From: Massilia aquatica
GTDB taxonomy: Bacteria; Pseudomonadota; Gammaproteobacteria; Burkholderiales; Burkholderiaceae_D
NCBI RefSeq assembly: GCF_011682045.1
Contig: NZ_VVIW01000002.1
Span: 124,001 to 188,000 of the forward strand
Length of the DNA stretch: 64,000 bases
Direction of reading: 5' to 3'
Part shown: piece by piece, positions 62,427 through 64,000 of the stretch
Numbering within the stretch: position 1 is the stretch's first letter
Layout of the letters: every line of letters begins with the position of its first letter
Position numbers and translations under genes: made by a program
Notes under the pieces: model-generated
The model's database searches: none
The model's input: only the letters and a program-made list of their open reading frames with translations
Told to the model about the DNA's origin: nothing

Positions 62427-64000
62427 ATGCGTTCTGGCGTGCTAGGGCAGCGCCGTTCGCCACCGGGCCAGGGCAACCGGCGCCTGGTTGGCGCAGTGCT
62501 CGTTTCGTTGCTGGTGCATGGCTTGATTCTGTCGCTTCAGTTCGGCATTCCGGCACTCGGTTTGCCCGGCTCGGCCACGCCGATCGAGGTCCGCCTGGCC
62601 GATGTGGCCGAGCAGCCGACGCCGCCGCTTGATACGCCTGTTCCCGTTGCGCCATTGCCTTTGCCATCACCACTTCCCGAACCCGGCAAGCCTTTAGCGC
62701 CAGCCGGCGGCATGCGCCTGATTGATCCGGTACCGGCGCCAGTACCGGCGCCGGCGCCGGTTCCCACTCCCGTCACGCCGCGCCTGGCTGTCAAGAAGGA
62801 CAAGCCGCGCAAGGCTAAACGCATCAGCCCGCCGCTGCCGGCGACCGATGCGCTGGCGATGGATTCGCGCGTCATGGTCCAGGATTCGGTGGTGAACGAT
62901 TTCGCGGTACCAATGCCGCGCCCGGAAGAGGCCGAGCAGAAAACCATCGATCTCAAGGAGGCCCAGCACGGCACCGACGATGGCACCGAGGCGACCAGCG
63001 CCGCCGAGGTCGCGGAAGCGGCGCGCGCGGCCCAGCAGGCCGAAACCCGGCGCCAGGAGGAGCAAGCCGAGCAGCTGGCGGCGCAGCGCAAGCGGGAGAA
63101 AGAAGAGGAGGAGGCGCGCAAGCTGGCCGAGTTGCAGGCACGCCAGCAGCAGGACACGATCGCGGCGGCCGCCGCCGAGACGGCGCGCTCATTGGAAAAG
63201 CAGGCCCGGGTGGCGCAACAGGCGCAGATGGAGGCCGAGGCCGCGCGCGAACGCGCCAGCCTTGTGAAGGCCGAGCAGCAGAAAACGGAGCAGTTGGCGC
63301 TTGAACGCAAGCTTGAGCAGCAGAAGTCCGACCAACTGAAGGCCGAGCAGCAACGCGTGGATCAGCAACGAGTCGATCAGCAAAAAGCCGACCTGCAGAA
63401 GGCCGAGCAGTTACGCGCCGATCAGCAGAAAGTGGAGCAGCAGAAGCTGGAGCAGGAGAAGGCTGAACAGCTGCGCGCGGAGCAGGCGAAGGCCGAGCGT
63501 CAACGCGCCGAACGGCTCGCGGCCCAGCAGCAAGCGGCGCAGAAACTGGCCGAACAGCAGGCTGCGCAGAAACTGGCCGAACAGCAGACCGCGCAGAAGG
63601 CTGCCGAACAACAGGCTGCGCAAAAACTGGCCGAGCAGGCCGCCCGGAAAAAGGCCGACCAGGCCGCGCAAGCCGCCGAAACGGCCCGCCAGGCCGCGCT
63701 GCAAGGCGGGCGCGAAGGCGGCGGTACCCAGGCGGCCAACACGCCGGCCGGCGGCAGCGCAGCCGGTGCCGGCAGCGGCGCCGGTGGCAAGGCCGTCATC
63801 CCCAAGAACCTGCTGGGCAGCGAACTGTCGAACCGCGCGCGCGAGATGGTCAAGGGCCTCGATATCCTCTCCGGCACGCCGCCGCCGCCGATGCGCGACG
63901 AGCGCCGCGTGGCCGTGGGCGCGGCCGAGCGCGATCTGCCCTTGCGCATGTACGTGGAGAGCTGGCGCCAGAAGATCGAACGCAATGGCAGCGCGAATTA
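62427..64000 (+). CDS. TonB/TolA-like envelope protein, 3' end outside window
   Basis: An open frame from ATG 62427 to the window end, 524 codons. One N-terminal membrane helix (LVGAVLVSLLVHGLILSLQF) is followed by a TonB-like Pro region (residues about 65-120, PVPAPVPAPAPVPTP) and a very long Gln/Glu/Ala/Lys-rich coiled coil (about 165-430) like the TolA periplasmic helix. A Gly-rich linker comes next, then the beginning of a C-terminal domain (PLRMYVESWRQKIERNGSAN) typical of TonB-family energy transducers. It should span the periplasm and couple inner-membrane energy to an outer-membrane receptor. No good ribosome site is visible, so the true start may differ. Confidence 0.82.
   Translation, partial: MRSGVLGQRRSPPGQGNRRLVGAVLVSLLVHGLILSLQFGIPALGLPGSATPIEVRLADVAEQPTPPLDTPVPVAPLPLPSPLPEPGKPLAPAGGMRLIDPVPAPVPAPAPVPTPVTPRLAVKKDKPRKAKRISPPLPATDALAMDSRVMVQDSVVNDFAVPMPRPEEAEQKTIDLKEAQHGTDDGTEATSAAEVAEAARAAQQAETRRQEEQAEQLAAQRKREKEEEEARKLAELQARQQQDTIAAAAAETARSLEKQARVAQQAQMEAEAARERASLVKAEQQKTEQLALERKLEQQKSDQLKAEQQRVDQQRVDQQKADLQKAEQLRADQQKVEQQKLEQEKAEQLRAEQAKAERQRAERLAAQQQAAQKLAEQQAAQKLAEQQTAQKAAEQQAAQKLAEQAARKKADQAAQAAETARQAALQGGREGGGTQAANTPAGGSAAGAGSGAGGKAVIPKNLLGSELSNRAREMVKGLDILSGTPPPPMRDERRVAVGAAERDLPLRMYVESWRQKIERNGSAN

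Noticed and set aside
1-64000. tRNA genes, rRNA genes, insertion sequences and CRISPR arrays
   Set aside because: I looked for CCA-type tRNA arms, transposase motifs with terminal inverted repeats and regularly spaced repeats, and found none I could support.

Overview
The window reads as chromosomal DNA of a GC-rich betaproteobacterium, most likely of the Oxalobacteraceae (Massilia/Duganella/Telluria type). This is an inference from base composition, codon use, the PEP-CTERM protein, the pectin-degrading TonB-receptor locus and the style of the B12 operon. I could not run a database search. No tRNA, rRNA, CRISPR array or intact insertion sequence was seen.

Left part (1-12.4 kb): three tandem minus-strand copies of a HEAT-repeat protein (one cut by the window edge, one frameshifted); a FAD-linked oxidase; small exported proteins, one with a Cache domain; a truncated histidine phosphatase; a calcineurin-like phosphoesterase lipoprotein; a MepA-type murein endopeptidase translationally coupled to a leucine-rich-repeat protein; and an unrecognised gene flanked by imperfect direct repeats.

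12.5-21.8 kb is a compact five-gene operon in the order yfaA-yfaT-yfaS-yfaQ-yfaP. It encodes a bacterial alpha-2-macroglobulin with a CxEQ thioester motif and its periplasmic partners (DUF2138, DUF1175, DUF2300, DUF2135), and ends at a strong hairpin. Two small hypothetical genes follow.

22.9-39.5 kb is a cobalamin operon. A sigma70-like promoter and a cobalamin riboswitch precede cbtB-cbtA (cobalt uptake), a 2Fe-2S ferredoxin-like protein, cobN, a fused AAA/VWA chelatase subunit, cbiE, a cbiX-cbiC fusion, cbiD, cbiL, cbiF, cbiG, a cbiH-cbiJ fusion, a CobW-like GTPase and hupE. Most genes overlap by start/stop sharing. The pathway enzymes are of the early-cobalt (anaerobic) type, yet a CobN-type chelatase is also present. 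cbiT, cbiA, cbiP and cbiB are not in the window.

39.5-45.6 kb is an accessory region. It holds two unrecognised genes, a deletion scar joining a frameshifted GntR regulator to the tail of glucarate dehydratase, three tandem two-helix membrane paralogs, and a convergent PAAR-domain protein with an M91-like zinc protease motif (a likely type VI secretion effector). A decayed second copy of the effector gene lies between paralogs 2 and 3. This suggests that a convergent effector/partner unit was duplicated, and it is the most interesting part of the window. A 58-codon Cys-containing small gene with a strong ribosome binding site lies beside it.

45.7-57.4 kb: a sensor histidine kinase, then a pectin operon read on the minus strand (TonB-dependent receptor, GH28 polygalacturonase, PEP-CTERM protein, a bifunctional PL1 pectate lyase-CE8 pectin methylesterase) behind a FadR-type regulator with two clear palindromic operators. 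57.4-64 kb: a metallo-beta-lactamase-fold protein paired with a flavin reductase, a solute-binding protein, a molybdate-binding TOBE protein, a YafJ-like amidotransferase, a degenerate EAL protein and the start of a TonB/TolA-like protein cut by the window end.
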